Assembly (NCBI GenBank): GCA_038043045.1
Contig: JBBTCX010000195.1
Location: 1-8,334 of the forward strand
DNA length: 8,334 bases
Source of the DNA: JBBTCX01 sp038043045
Lineage (GTDB): Bacteria > Planctomycetota > Phycisphaerae > UBA1845
Direction: 5' to 3'
Made by a program: the position numbers and the translations under genes. Below the pieces are notes generated by a model. It had not been told where the DNA came from. It ran no database searches and saw nothing but the letters and a program-made list of their open reading frames with translations. Below, in pieces: positions 1 to 5,821 of this stretch (position 1 is its first letter; the number at the start of each line of letters is the position of its first letter).

Positions 1-1320
1 ACAAGGAAACAGGTCCGCAGGTGGACAGTCGAACAGATTCCCAAAGGCCGCGAGAATGCACTGCAAGTCATCCAAGTCCACAATGCCGTTGCCACCCCCG
101 GGAGCGATGTCGCCAAACGGAATTTGAACCGGCACAACCGTTGAGCACGTCACGGCGGCAGGATTGCCGGGACGAAACAGATCGAGGGTCACGTTGCCAC
201 TACCTGGCGGCATATTGGAATCGAATCGAAAGTTGTAAAGCGTTCCCCATCGCAAGGCGTTGGCGTCGGGATTCTCAACGTAGAGTGTTGTCGACCAAGT
301 GATCGAACCATTCTCGACGCTCGCTGGCCAATCGGTCCCGTCAAATGGCTCGCCGCTGTGGTAATCCACGTCGTGAAAGCCGATGTTTTCCGCCGTAGCA
401 CATTCGGGAAGCGGCACCCGGAACGAACCCACGGAGCGATGCGAATTCAAATTCTGCACCGCGTATTCGTATTGCCATAATTGCTCGCTCAGTTGAGTGG
501 CCTTGGCCGCGAGGATTAGCAATCCTTCGCCGGGTATTTGTACGTCGGTCTCCGTCACTTCGGGATCATTGTCCTTCCATGCTCGGATGGCGGGTTTTGT
601 TCGTATGGTTGGACTCAACCCGGTCATTGATCCAATCCAGTTTGTTCCCGAACCAGTAATGGTGATTCGACGATAAGACGCGTTGTTGTTTTGGTTTCCG
701 GCTGCGGAATCGTCGGGTGCGATGTATTGTCCCTCCACAAAGTAAAGCCCGCCACCGTTTTGTGCGGGATCGACATCAGAAATGTGCACCTGGATCCGCC
801 GAGCGATGGAGCCGCTATAGGGCGGATCCAATGGGGGATAAGGAAATACTCCCGTGAATGCGTTTACGTCAAACTTGGGACCGAGAGGCGCCTGAGAACC
901 AGTAATCCCGCAACAATGTACATCCGAACATCCAGCAGGCAGGCTGTTACCGCCACCACCCGAGCAGCCACATCCACACTTGTTCTCAGGCAAGGCGGTA
1001 AACTCATGGAACAGCCAGGATTGTCCGATCTGCTCCATTCGTCCGTTTTTCAAGCGAAACATGCCCTGGCCATAAACAGGATGTTGATTGGTTCCAGCGG
1101 TCCACATCACACCGTTGCTTCCGATGTTGCAGGTTTCGGGGCTGATCGCAAATGCATCAATTCCATCGCTGCTGACATAGTTGGATACGTCGACCAGTTG
1201 CCCGATGATCAAATCCGGTCCGATTAACGGATCGCCGGGGTTCCAGCAGTCCGTCCCATTATTGCCGCCGGCATACAAGAGCGCGGGAACGAAAAGCGCT
1301 AGACCCAAATAGTGGAACAT
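1..1320 (-). CDS. secreted Cys-rich protein with dockerin-like C-terminus (partial, 3' end cut)
   Basis: The reading frame is open for 440 codons from ATG at 1320 to the left edge with no stop, so the C-terminus is missing. GGAGG lies 8 bases before the ATG (complement of 1329-1333), which fixes the start. Residues 1-18 form a signal peptide (hydrophobic, cleavage near YAG). The middle has a Cys cluster at residues 115, 117, 119, 131, 136 and 137, followed by a region with the words FPYPP, YFVEGQY and NNASYRR, which I recall from a recurrent uncharacterised family in planctomycetes. From about residue 403, GDIAPGGGNGIVDLDDLQC resembles one dockerin-type EF-hand repeat (Asp404, Asn411, Asp415, Asp417/418). 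It is followed by CPPADLFPC, which looks like the lead-in to a second repeat beyond the edge. The protein is probably exported and calcium-binding at its end. Its biological role is unknown. It is transcribed divergently from the lipoprotein gene. Confidence 0.9.
   Translation of the reverse strand, partial: MFHYLGLALFVPALLYAGGNNGTDCWNPGDPLIGPDLIIGQLVDVSNYVSSDGIDAFAISPETCNIGSNGVMWTAGTNQHPVYGQGMFRLKNGRMEQIGQSWLFHEFTALPENKCGCGCSGGGGNSLPAGCSDVHCCGITGSQAPLGPKFDVNAFTGVFPYPPLDPPYSGSIARRIQVHISDVDPAQNGGGLYFVEGQYIAPDDSAAGNQNNNASYRRITITGSGTNWIGSMTGLSPTIRTKPAIRAWKDNDPEVTETDVQIPGEGLLILAAKATQLSEQLWQYEYAVQNLNSHRSVGSFRVPLPECATAENIGFHDVDYHSGEPFDGTDWPASVENGSITWSTTLYVENPDANALRWGTLYNFRFDSNMPPGSGNVTLDLFRPGNPAAVTCSTVVPVQIPFGDIAPGGGNGIVDLDDLQCILAAFGNLFDCPPADLFPC
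791..830. repeat. 10-bp perfect inverted repeat inside the secreted-protein gene
   Basis: TGGATCCGCC at 791-800 is matched by its exact reverse complement GGCGGATCCA at 821-830, with a 20-base loop. It lies within the coding sequence of the minus-strand gene, near the Leu-Asp-Pro-Pro and Arg-Arg-Ile-Gln codons. It could form a hairpin in mRNA, but one such repeat in a window this size is not very improbable, so function is uncertain. Confidence 0.4.
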
Positions 1321-1328
1321 CTTTCGGC

Positions 1329-1333
1329 CCTCC
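1329..1333 (-). promoter_or_regulatory. ribosome binding site of the secreted dockerin-like protein
   Basis: On the minus strand GGAGG (part of GGAGGGC) sits 8 bases before the ATG at 1320. It supports this start for a gene whose stop lies outside the window. Confidence 0.75.
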
Positions 1334-1497
1334 AAATGCACGAATCATCCACGCCAATTCGAATAGTCTATCAAATCGAACTCCGTCGTCCAGCCGAATG
1401 CGGGCCCGTAGCTGCCACGGATGGGCGCTCGAAGATTCCTCCAAGCGTGCAGCCCATCATCCGCTTCAAGTGTATCCATTGTCGAAAACCACGAGAA

Positions 1498-1535
1498 AAA
1501 CCAGCGAGGCATTTCCTCATTGGTCTTGCTGGTTT
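1498..1535. repeat. nested hairpin in divergent intergenic region
   Basis: AAACCAGC (1498-1505) pairs with GCTGGTTT (1528-1535). Directly inside the left arm, GAGG (1506-1509) pairs with CCTC (1515-1518). The structure overlaps the candidate -35 of the lipoprotein gene. Read on the minus strand, the right arm runs straight into a TTTTT tract, so it resembles a weak intrinsic terminator or leader hairpin facing the gene that starts at 1320. It may instead be an operator. The remainder of the 234-base intergenic region shows no convincing gene. Confidence 0.4.
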
Positions 1536-1548
1536 CCGAGGGTAAAAT
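1520..1548 (+). promoter_or_regulatory. candidate promoter of the lipoprotein gene
   Basis: TTGGTC (1520-1525) and TAAAAT (1543-1548) are separated by 17 bases, a sigma70-like arrangement. The expected transcription start, about 7 bases after the -10, falls at or next to the ATG at 1555. This would give a leaderless or near-leaderless mRNA. The only ribosome-binding-like sequence, GAGGG at 1538-1542, would then not be transcribed. Sequence-only prediction. Confidence 0.35.
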
Positions 1549-1554
1549 GGTGCC

Positions 1555-2334
1555 ATGATTCGCTACGGTTTAAGAATTGAATTATTAGTCGCTACGGGCC
1601 TCTTCGCCTTGGCCTTGTTCCTTGTCGGATGCGAACAAATTTCCGTTTCGCCAAGCTGTCCAACCGGATTACGGGTCGGACAATCCCGCAATGTTCGGGC
1701 CAACCAACGGAATCCGGGGGAGATCGCTCGCTACCTTTGGGAAGTCATCCCATCAGATGCCGGGCGGTTTACTAGTGCCACCGACGCCGACACGGATTTC
1801 ACCGCCCTTCGAGAAGGCGAGGTTACACTTCGTTTGACCGCCAGCGATGGTTTGTATCAGGTCATGGCCGAATGTCCGGTGCGAATCACGGGCATTGTTG
1901 GATTGGCCGTCATTTTGGAGGCTGAACCGGTCGCGCCGCGAGTCGGTCAGGCGGTACGATTAACCTGTTCGAGCATCGGATCGACCGAAGCCGTTCGCCG
2001 CATGATCTTACTGACCGACGGAGATTTGGTGGTCGACTTGAATACGGTTTCGGAAGGCGTCGTTCGTTTCGCGGCAGATGATAACGGTGAATTGGTCTTT
2101 CGCTGTATCGGCGAGGGCGAAGATGGTACGGAAAGCGCGCCGACATTTTTAACCGTCGTCGTTGGAACCGGTTCGCCGGACGACAACGCCAACGTGAATA
2201 TCAACGCCAACGACAATAACAACAACGCCAACCAAAACACCAATCTCAACGCGGACTCGACTGACGTGATGACCGATAACGATAATCAATCTCCCCCGCC
2301 GGCATCTAACGACAACAGAGGAGGCGGAAAATGA
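1555..2334 (+). CDS. lipoprotein with two Ig/PKD-like domains and Asn-rich tail
   Basis: This 259-residue protein has a lipoprotein signal peptide: a hydrophobic stretch at residues 8-25 ending in the lipobox LVG-Cys26. The mature protein should therefore be lipid-anchored, with Glu at +2. Two beta-sandwich-like repeats follow. Residues about 31-114 include ADTDFTALREGEVTLRLTASD, a PKD-like pattern. Residues about 118-204 start VILEAEPVAPRVGQAVRLTC. Each repeat carries one Cys pair (35/107 and 138/184) that could form the internal disulfide of an Ig fold. Residues 209-233 are a low-complexity Asn-rich linker, followed by a polar Pro/Asn tail ending RGGGK. The function is unknown; a surface or periplasmic structural or binding role is likely. 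The ATG at 1555 is the first good start, and the signal peptide begins close behind it. Its stop overlaps a short downstream reading frame. Confidence 0.88.
   Translation: MIRYGLRIELLVATGLFALALFLVGCEQISVSPSCPTGLRVGQSRNVRANQRNPGEIARYLWEVIPSDAGRFTSATDADTDFTALREGEVTLRLTASDGLYQVMAECPVRITGIVGLAVILEAEPVAPRVGQAVRLTCSSIGSTEAVRRMILLTDGDLVVDLNTVSEGVVRFAADDNGELVFRCIGEGEDGTESAPTFLTVVVGTGSPDDNANVNINANDNNNNANQNTNLNADSTDVMTDNDNQSPPPASNDNRGGGK
2185..2253 (+). repeat. Asn-codon low-complexity tract
   Basis: The AAC/AAT-rich stretch encodes residues 211-233 of the lipoprotein, mostly Asn with Ala, Asp, Val, Ile and Gln between. AACGCCAAC-type units recur. Such N-D-N linkers are frequent in planctomycete lipoproteins, often near the lipidated Cys; here the tract is close to the C-terminus. 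It is probably an extended spacer and prone to length change by slippage. Confidence 0.7.
2317..2324 (+). promoter_or_regulatory. strong ribosome binding site overlapping the end of the lipoprotein gene
   Basis: AGAGGAGG ends 6 bases before the ATG at 2331. It is one of the best Shine-Dalgarno matches in the window, and it also encodes the Arg-Gly-Gly end of the lipoprotein. It points to translational coupling with whatever starts at 2331. Confidence 0.55.
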
Positions 2335-2402
2335 TAAAAGACTGGAAAACCGCTATCGTCTCACGGAAAAGCCGTTACCCGAGGTCATTTTCGGCCTTGT
2401 GA
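2331..2402 (+). CDS. possible translationally coupled 23-residue peptide
   Basis: ATG at 2331 overlaps the lipoprotein stop (ATGA) and is preceded by AGAGGAGG with ideal spacing. The frame encodes MIKDWKTAIVSRKSRYPRSF plus three residues, then TGA at 2400-2402. The product is basic (two Lys before a third Lys and four Arg) with no membrane segment. The start signals are much better than expected by chance, but a 23-codon frame has little coding evidence. It may be a real small protein, a leader peptide reading into the promoter of the next gene, or the stump of a gene deleted or frameshifted downstream. Confidence 0.35.
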   Translation: MIKDWKTAIVSRKSRYPRSFSAL

Positions 2403-2425
2403 AGCATCCCTGAAATCGCTATAAT
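2397..2425 (+). promoter_or_regulatory. sigma70-type promoter of the PEP-CTERM gene
   Basis: TTGTGA (2397-2402, 4 of 6 consensus bases) and a perfect TATAAT (2420-2425) are separated by 17 bases. The expected start near 2432 leaves a leader of roughly 48 bases before GTG at 2480. The -35 overlaps the last codons of the short reading frame ending at 2402, so the PEP-CTERM gene is probably transcribed on its own. Confidence 0.6.
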
Positions 2426-2466
2426 GCGAGATACCCACGCGGGGGTTAGCGGGGGGAACTTCTACA

Positions 2467-2473
2467 GAGGGGG
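2467..2473 (+). promoter_or_regulatory. ribosome binding site supporting a GTG start
   Basis: GAGGGGG ends 6 bases before GTG 2480. It supports GTG as initiator; the next in-frame ATG lies far inside the protein and would remove the signal peptide. Confidence 0.65.
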
Positions 2474-2479
2474 TGTAGG

Positions 2480-3148
2480 GTGAAGCATTCGCCATTCAAA
2501 GCGTTCGTGCCCATACTTGCGCAGGTTGTTCTTTTGGGCGCGAGTCGAGAACTACAAGCCGGTACGCCACTACCCCCGATTCCGGTTAATTTAGAATGGC
2601 GGCCAGATGTGACGACCGTGGGGGTTGGTGAGGCTGTTCCGCTCGGCCTATACGCCGCAGCAGAGGATGACCCCGGGCAACTCATCTTGGATATCCAAGT
2701 TATCCTTCAGTGGAACCCGCAAGAACTTCGCCTGCACGGACCTCCGATCGACGACGGCGACTACGACTGGCTGGCTTCATTCTTTCCGGTCGGCGGACTC
2801 GACCCGGACGGGCTCAACAACACGTTTGAAGACGGAAACGCCTTTTACATCGCCTGGGCCCAGTTTCCGCCGCGCCCTTTTCCATTCGTAACGACCTCGG
2901 GCTTGCACGTATCAACCATCCTCTTTGAAGCCCTTCAAGAAACCCCCAACACCCAAGTCACGATGTTGGATCGAATGCTGATTACAGAGACGTTCGTCTT
3001 GGACGGCCGTATTCCTGGTAATCGGGTCACCGGGTCATTAGACATCGCCAACATCCGCATTGCTCCTGAACCAGCCAGTTTAGCGTTTTTCGCCCTCTTG
3101 GCTCCGTGGATTTGCTTGCGAGCCCGGTGCTGGAATCGACCTCGATAA
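2480..3148 (+). CDS. PEP-CTERM sorting-domain protein with cohesin-like domain
   Basis: The 222-residue protein starts at GTG 2480, chosen because GAGGGGG at 2467-2473 ends 6 bases upstream and a signal peptide follows at once (residues 1-27, hydrophobic FVPILAQVVLLGA, cleavage near LQA). Residues about 36-170 contain a cohesin-like pattern: a first strand with VGVGEAVPLGLY, then ILDIQVILQWNPQELRL around residues 69-85, which matches the usual V-x-W-x-P-x-x-L core. The C-terminus is a PEP-CTERM signal: Pro196-Glu197-Pro198 then ASL, a hydrophobic helix (201-213) and a basic end with Arg at 214, 216, 220 and 222. Such proteins are exported and processed by an exosortase; none is encoded here. 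The tail RARCWNRPR is less compactly basic than the usual Arg run. The partner and function of the cohesin-like module are unknown. Confidence 0.88.
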   Translation: MKHSPFKAFVPILAQVVLLGASRELQAGTPLPPIPVNLEWRPDVTTVGVGEAVPLGLYAAAEDDPGQLILDIQVILQWNPQELRLHGPPIDDGDYDWLASFFPVGGLDPDGLNNTFEDGNAFYIAWAQFPPRPFPFVTTSGLHVSTILFEALQETPNTQVTMLDRMLITETFVLDGRIPGNRVTGSLDIANIRIAPEPASLAFFALLAPWICLRARCWNRPR

Positions 3149-3180
3149 TTTTGCGTTCCCCTGTTCTCTCTCACATCGCT

Positions 3181-3189
3181 TGTTATGAT
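3181..3189 (+). promoter_or_regulatory. extended -10 promoter of the IPTL-CTERM-like gene
   Basis: TGTTATGAT has the TGn extension plus a 5-of-6 -10 hexamer (TATGAT, 3184-3189). The -35 at the 17-base position (CTGTTC, 3161-3166) is poor, as often tolerated with extended -10 elements. The expected start near 3196 gives a leader of about 44 bases before ATG 3240. Confidence 0.45.
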
Positions 3190-3239
3190 TGCACCCGTAA
3201 ATGGGTGGTTCCGTCTGAAGGGCTAGAGGGAGGTTCCGT

Positions 3240-3989
3240 ATGATATCGCGGTTTGCTCTTGTTGCGGTGCTCGCTTATTCAACTTCCATCGCATCCGCCC
3301 AATCTTTTAACATCGACGTAGGCCAGGTCGGATCAGGACCGGCGCCCACTTACGCCGCCGCAGTCTCGGCTGGAATCTGGAATGTCGTCCGAGCTGAACA
3401 TGTGACGCCGTTCACGTCCGGCCCACACCCCAGTGATTACATGCTGGTCGACATCAACGGGAATCCCACCGGCGTCGGTCTTCATCAATACGGCGGGATG
3501 GATGAAGTGAATGCCAGCGATCCGAATCTCAGCGGCGACAACGCCCGTTTGCTCAACGACTATCTCGCAACGCACAGCGCGTCGCTGGAATCGTGCGCCT
3601 ATTTGAACGGCCTGCAAAACGGCTGGTATGAAGTGACAACCTACGCTTGGATGCCGAATCAACCGTCGATCATGCAGAAGGTTCGATTCGACTTTCATCC
3701 CGGCGATACGTTCGTCGGCGGTTCTTGGCCTGGGCAACATACCCAGGGAATTACCTACGCTCGCAACATCATCCAAGTCACGAGCGGCAACATCGGCTTG
3801 CACGTCGGCGTTCCCTCCGGTGGAAATACGGCCATCGGTGCCGCGTGGAATGGTCTGCAAATACGCCCCCTCCAAGCCGGCACTGTACCGGCGTTGTCCC
3901 GATCAGGATTCGTGGTGCTTTCCATCGTCCTTGCTTGCATGGGTGGGATACTTTTCCGCCGATTTGCGAATACTCGTTACGCAAAATAG
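3240..3989 (+). CDS. exported protein with IPTL-CTERM-like sorting signal
   Basis: The 249-residue protein starts at ATG 3240, with GGAGG at 3229-3233 ending 6 bases upstream. The signal peptide is residues 1-20 (cleavage ASA-Gln21). The body (21-212) begins FNIDVGQVGSGPAPTYAAA and ends AIGAAWNGLQIRPL. It looks like a galactose-binding or malectin-type beta-sandwich, a pattern I recall in secreted planctomycete proteins; this is a judgement by eye. The C-terminus VPALSRSG (216-223), a hydrophobic helix (224-238) and Arg240-Arg241 fit the IPTLxxWG-CTERM architecture, with Ile to Val, Thr to Ala and Trp to Ser changes. Known IPTL-CTERM proteins are assigned to a dedicated exosortase (XrtH type); none is encoded in this window. 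The ligand is unknown, with carbohydrate binding as the first guess. No clear terminator follows. Confidence 0.86.
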   Translation: MISRFALVAVLAYSTSIASAQSFNIDVGQVGSGPAPTYAAAVSAGIWNVVRAEHVTPFTSGPHPSDYMLVDINGNPTGVGLHQYGGMDEVNASDPNLSGDNARLLNDYLATHSASLESCAYLNGLQNGWYEVTTYAWMPNQPSIMQKVRFDFHPGDTFVGGSWPGQHTQGITYARNIIQVTSGNIGLHVGVPSGGNTAIGAAWNGLQIRPLQAGTVPALSRSGFVVLSIVLACMGGILFRRFANTRYAK

Positions 3990-4053
3990 ACTTCAAGAGG
4001 TTGTGAAGCGTCCGCAAAGAAGCCGAAGTCCCTACTGTAGGAATCACGCACAA

Positions 4054-4076
4054 CTCGCGCGTTGAGAAAACGCGAG
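4054..4076 (+). other. small hairpin in the leader of nadE
   Basis: CTCGCG (4054-4059) pairs with CGCGAG (4071-4076) across an 11-base loop. An alternative pairing with a 2-base bulge extends the stem to 8 bp (CTCG-CGTT with AACGCGAG). No T-run follows, so it is not an intrinsic terminator. It lies in the 151-base gap between the IPTL-CTERM-like gene and nadE. I recognise no riboswitch or convincing promoter in that gap. Confidence 0.3.
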
Positions 4077-4140
4077 GCAGCCGGGCTGGTTGCGGATCAC
4101 CATCGGCGACTCTTTCTTCACGACTTAGGAGTGAATCACA

Positions 4141-5811
4141 ATGCGGGTGGCGCTCGCGCAGATTAATTCGACCATCGGGGACATGGACGGCAATGCCGAG
4201 CGGATCGTTCGATGGATCGATTCCGCAGTTAAGGAAGGCGCTGACCTTGTCGTCTTTCCCGAATTGGTGATCTTCGGTTATCCGCCGAAGGATTTGCTCC
4301 TGCGTGCCGATCTTGTTCAGAAAAACGTCGCCGCTCTTCTTCGTGTGGCTGAAGCATGCACCCAAACCACGGCCGTCGTCGGATATGTCCAACCGGACCC
4401 AGAGCGAAACGGAAAAGGAATCTACAACGCAGCCGCAGTCTGTCGAAACGGTCGGGTGACGGCGACGTACACCAAGATGCTGCTGCCGACATACGATGTG
4501 TTCGATGAATCGCGCTATTTCAACGCCGGTCAGCGGGTGCAGACGTTTCCTTTATCCGGCCCGCGATCCATAAGCATCGGCGTGACCATCTGCGAGGACC
4601 TTTGGAACGATCATCAGTTTGACGGTCGACGGGTGTACGGCATCGATCCCATTCAGCGTTCGGTCGATGCCGGAGCCAGGGTGCTGGTTAATTTGTCCGC
4701 GTCGCCGTTTCGAGTCGGCAAACACAAAGAACGCGAGGACATTTTTGCTCAACAGATTCGTGCTTCGGGCACGCCGCTCGTATACGTGAATCAAGTTGGG
4801 GGCAACGACGACCTTGTCTTTGACGGAGCCAGCATGGTGCTCGACGCCAATGGTCGGGTGATTGCGCGCGCAAAAGCGTTTGAAGAAGACCTACTTATCG
4901 TTGATTTGTCCGAAGCGAAAGGTCATCGCGTTGAGACCTATCCTGATCGGATTGCGAGCATTCGCAAAGCGCTGGTGATCGGGTTGAGGGATTACGTTTC
5001 CAAGTGCGGGTTTCAGACCGTTGTGCTTGGACTTTCAGGTGGGATTGATTCGGCGGTGACCGCCGCGATTGCCGTCGAGGCGTTGGGCGCTGACTCCGTT
5101 TGCGGAGTGGTCCTGCCTTCGAGATTCAGCAGCACGCATAGTGTCGAAGACGCTCGGGAACTGGCTGAAAATATGGGGATTCGCTTGTTGATGGTTCCAA
5201 TTGAGTCGGTCCACGCCGCGATGGAAACGGCGATGACCCCGCATTTTGACGGTCATCCTCGCAACGTGGCCGAGGAGAACATTCAGGCCCGGATTCGCGG
5301 CAACCTCTTGATGGCGTTGTCGAACAAGTTCGGTTGGCTGTTGCTGACCACCGGAAACAAGAGTGAATTGGCGGTCGGATATTGCACGCTGTACGGAGAC
5401 ATGTGCGGAGGAATAGCGGTGTTGGGCGATGTGCCCAAAACCGTCGTGTATGAGTTGGCCCGAAACATCAATGAAACTCCGCCCGCATCCCACCGACATG
5501 AGGGTCGACCCGTCATTCCGATTCGATCCATCGAGAAGGCGCCTTCCGCGGAACTGGCGGAAAACCAATTTGACCAGGACTCGTTGCCACCCTATGACAC
5601 TTTGGATGCGATTCTCGAACGGTATGTCGAACGAACCATGTCGCCGGATCAGATCGTGGCCGAGGGGTTCGATCGAACGCTCGTCGAGCGGATCACAAGA
5701 CTCGTGGATCGAAATGAGTACAAGCGGAAGCAAGCGCCGGTGGGATTGAAAGTCACGAGTTTGGCGTTTGGAACGGGTCGCCGAATGCCCATTGCGGCCA
5801 AGTGTCGCTAA
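4141..5811 (+). CDS. nadE: glutamine-dependent NAD+ synthetase
   Basis: The 556-residue protein makes NAD+ from deamido-NAD+ (nicotinate adenine dinucleotide), ATP and glutamine, the last step of NAD biosynthesis, in the cytoplasm. It has two fused domains. Residues 1-270 are a nitrilase/CN-hydrolase glutaminase with the full Glu41-Lys112-Cys151 triad, visible in FPELV, TKMLLPTYDVFDE and GVTICEDLW. Residues about 275-545 are the synthetase with the PP-loop SGGIDS (299-304), followed by the PSRFSS, LLTTGNKSELAVGY and YGDMCGG motifs typical of the family. The length fits the short bacterial glutamine-dependent form (about 540-580 residues), not the longer mycobacterial type (about 680). AGGAG at 4127-4131 lies 9 bases before ATG 4141. 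Sequence and both active sites appear intact. It stands alone, 10 bp from the convergent ferritin-like gene, with no other NAD gene nearby. Confidence 0.97.
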   Translation: MRVALAQINSTIGDMDGNAERIVRWIDSAVKEGADLVVFPELVIFGYPPKDLLLRADLVQKNVAALLRVAEACTQTTAVVGYVQPDPERNGKGIYNAAAVCRNGRVTATYTKMLLPTYDVFDESRYFNAGQRVQTFPLSGPRSISIGVTICEDLWNDHQFDGRRVYGIDPIQRSVDAGARVLVNLSASPFRVGKHKEREDIFAQQIRASGTPLVYVNQVGGNDDLVFDGASMVLDANGRVIARAKAFEEDLLIVDLSEAKGHRVETYPDRIASIRKALVIGLRDYVSKCGFQTVVLGLSGGIDSAVTAAIAVEALGADSVCGVVLPSRFSSTHSVEDARELAENMGIRLLMVPIESVHAAMETAMTPHFDGHPRNVAEENIQARIRGNLLMALSNKFGWLLLTTGNKSELAVGYCTLYGDMCGGIAVLGDVPKTVVYELARNINETPPASHRHEGRPVIPIRSIEKAPSAELAENQFDQDSLPPYDTLDAILERYVERTMSPDQIVAEGFDRTLVERITRLVDRNEYKRKQAPVGLKVTSLAFGTGRRMPIAAKCR

Positions 5812-5821
5812 CCGGTCTTGG

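Noticed and set aside
691..1227. 178-codon plus-strand open frame
   Set aside because: It is antisense to the secreted dockerin-like protein, which has a ribosome binding site, signal peptide and EF-hand motif.
2397..4013. TTGTGAAGC(A/G)TCC occurring at 2397-2409 and 4001-4013
   Set aside because: A 12-of-13 match between two places is expected many times by chance in 8 kb; only the first copy is placed as a promoter -35.
4054..4076. Intrinsic terminator after the IPTL-CTERM-like gene
   Set aside because: The hairpin has no T-run after it, so it does not meet the usual criteria.
3990..4140. Riboswitch ahead of nadE
   Set aside because: I could not recognise any known NAD or nicotinate riboswitch pattern; only a small hairpin is visible.
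3778..4392. 204-codon minus-strand open frame covering the gap before nadE
   Set aside because: It overlaps the ends of two good plus-strand genes and has no motif or ribosome binding site.
5035..5733. 232-codon minus-strand open frame
   Set aside because: It is antisense to the NAD+ synthetase domain, whose motifs are intact.
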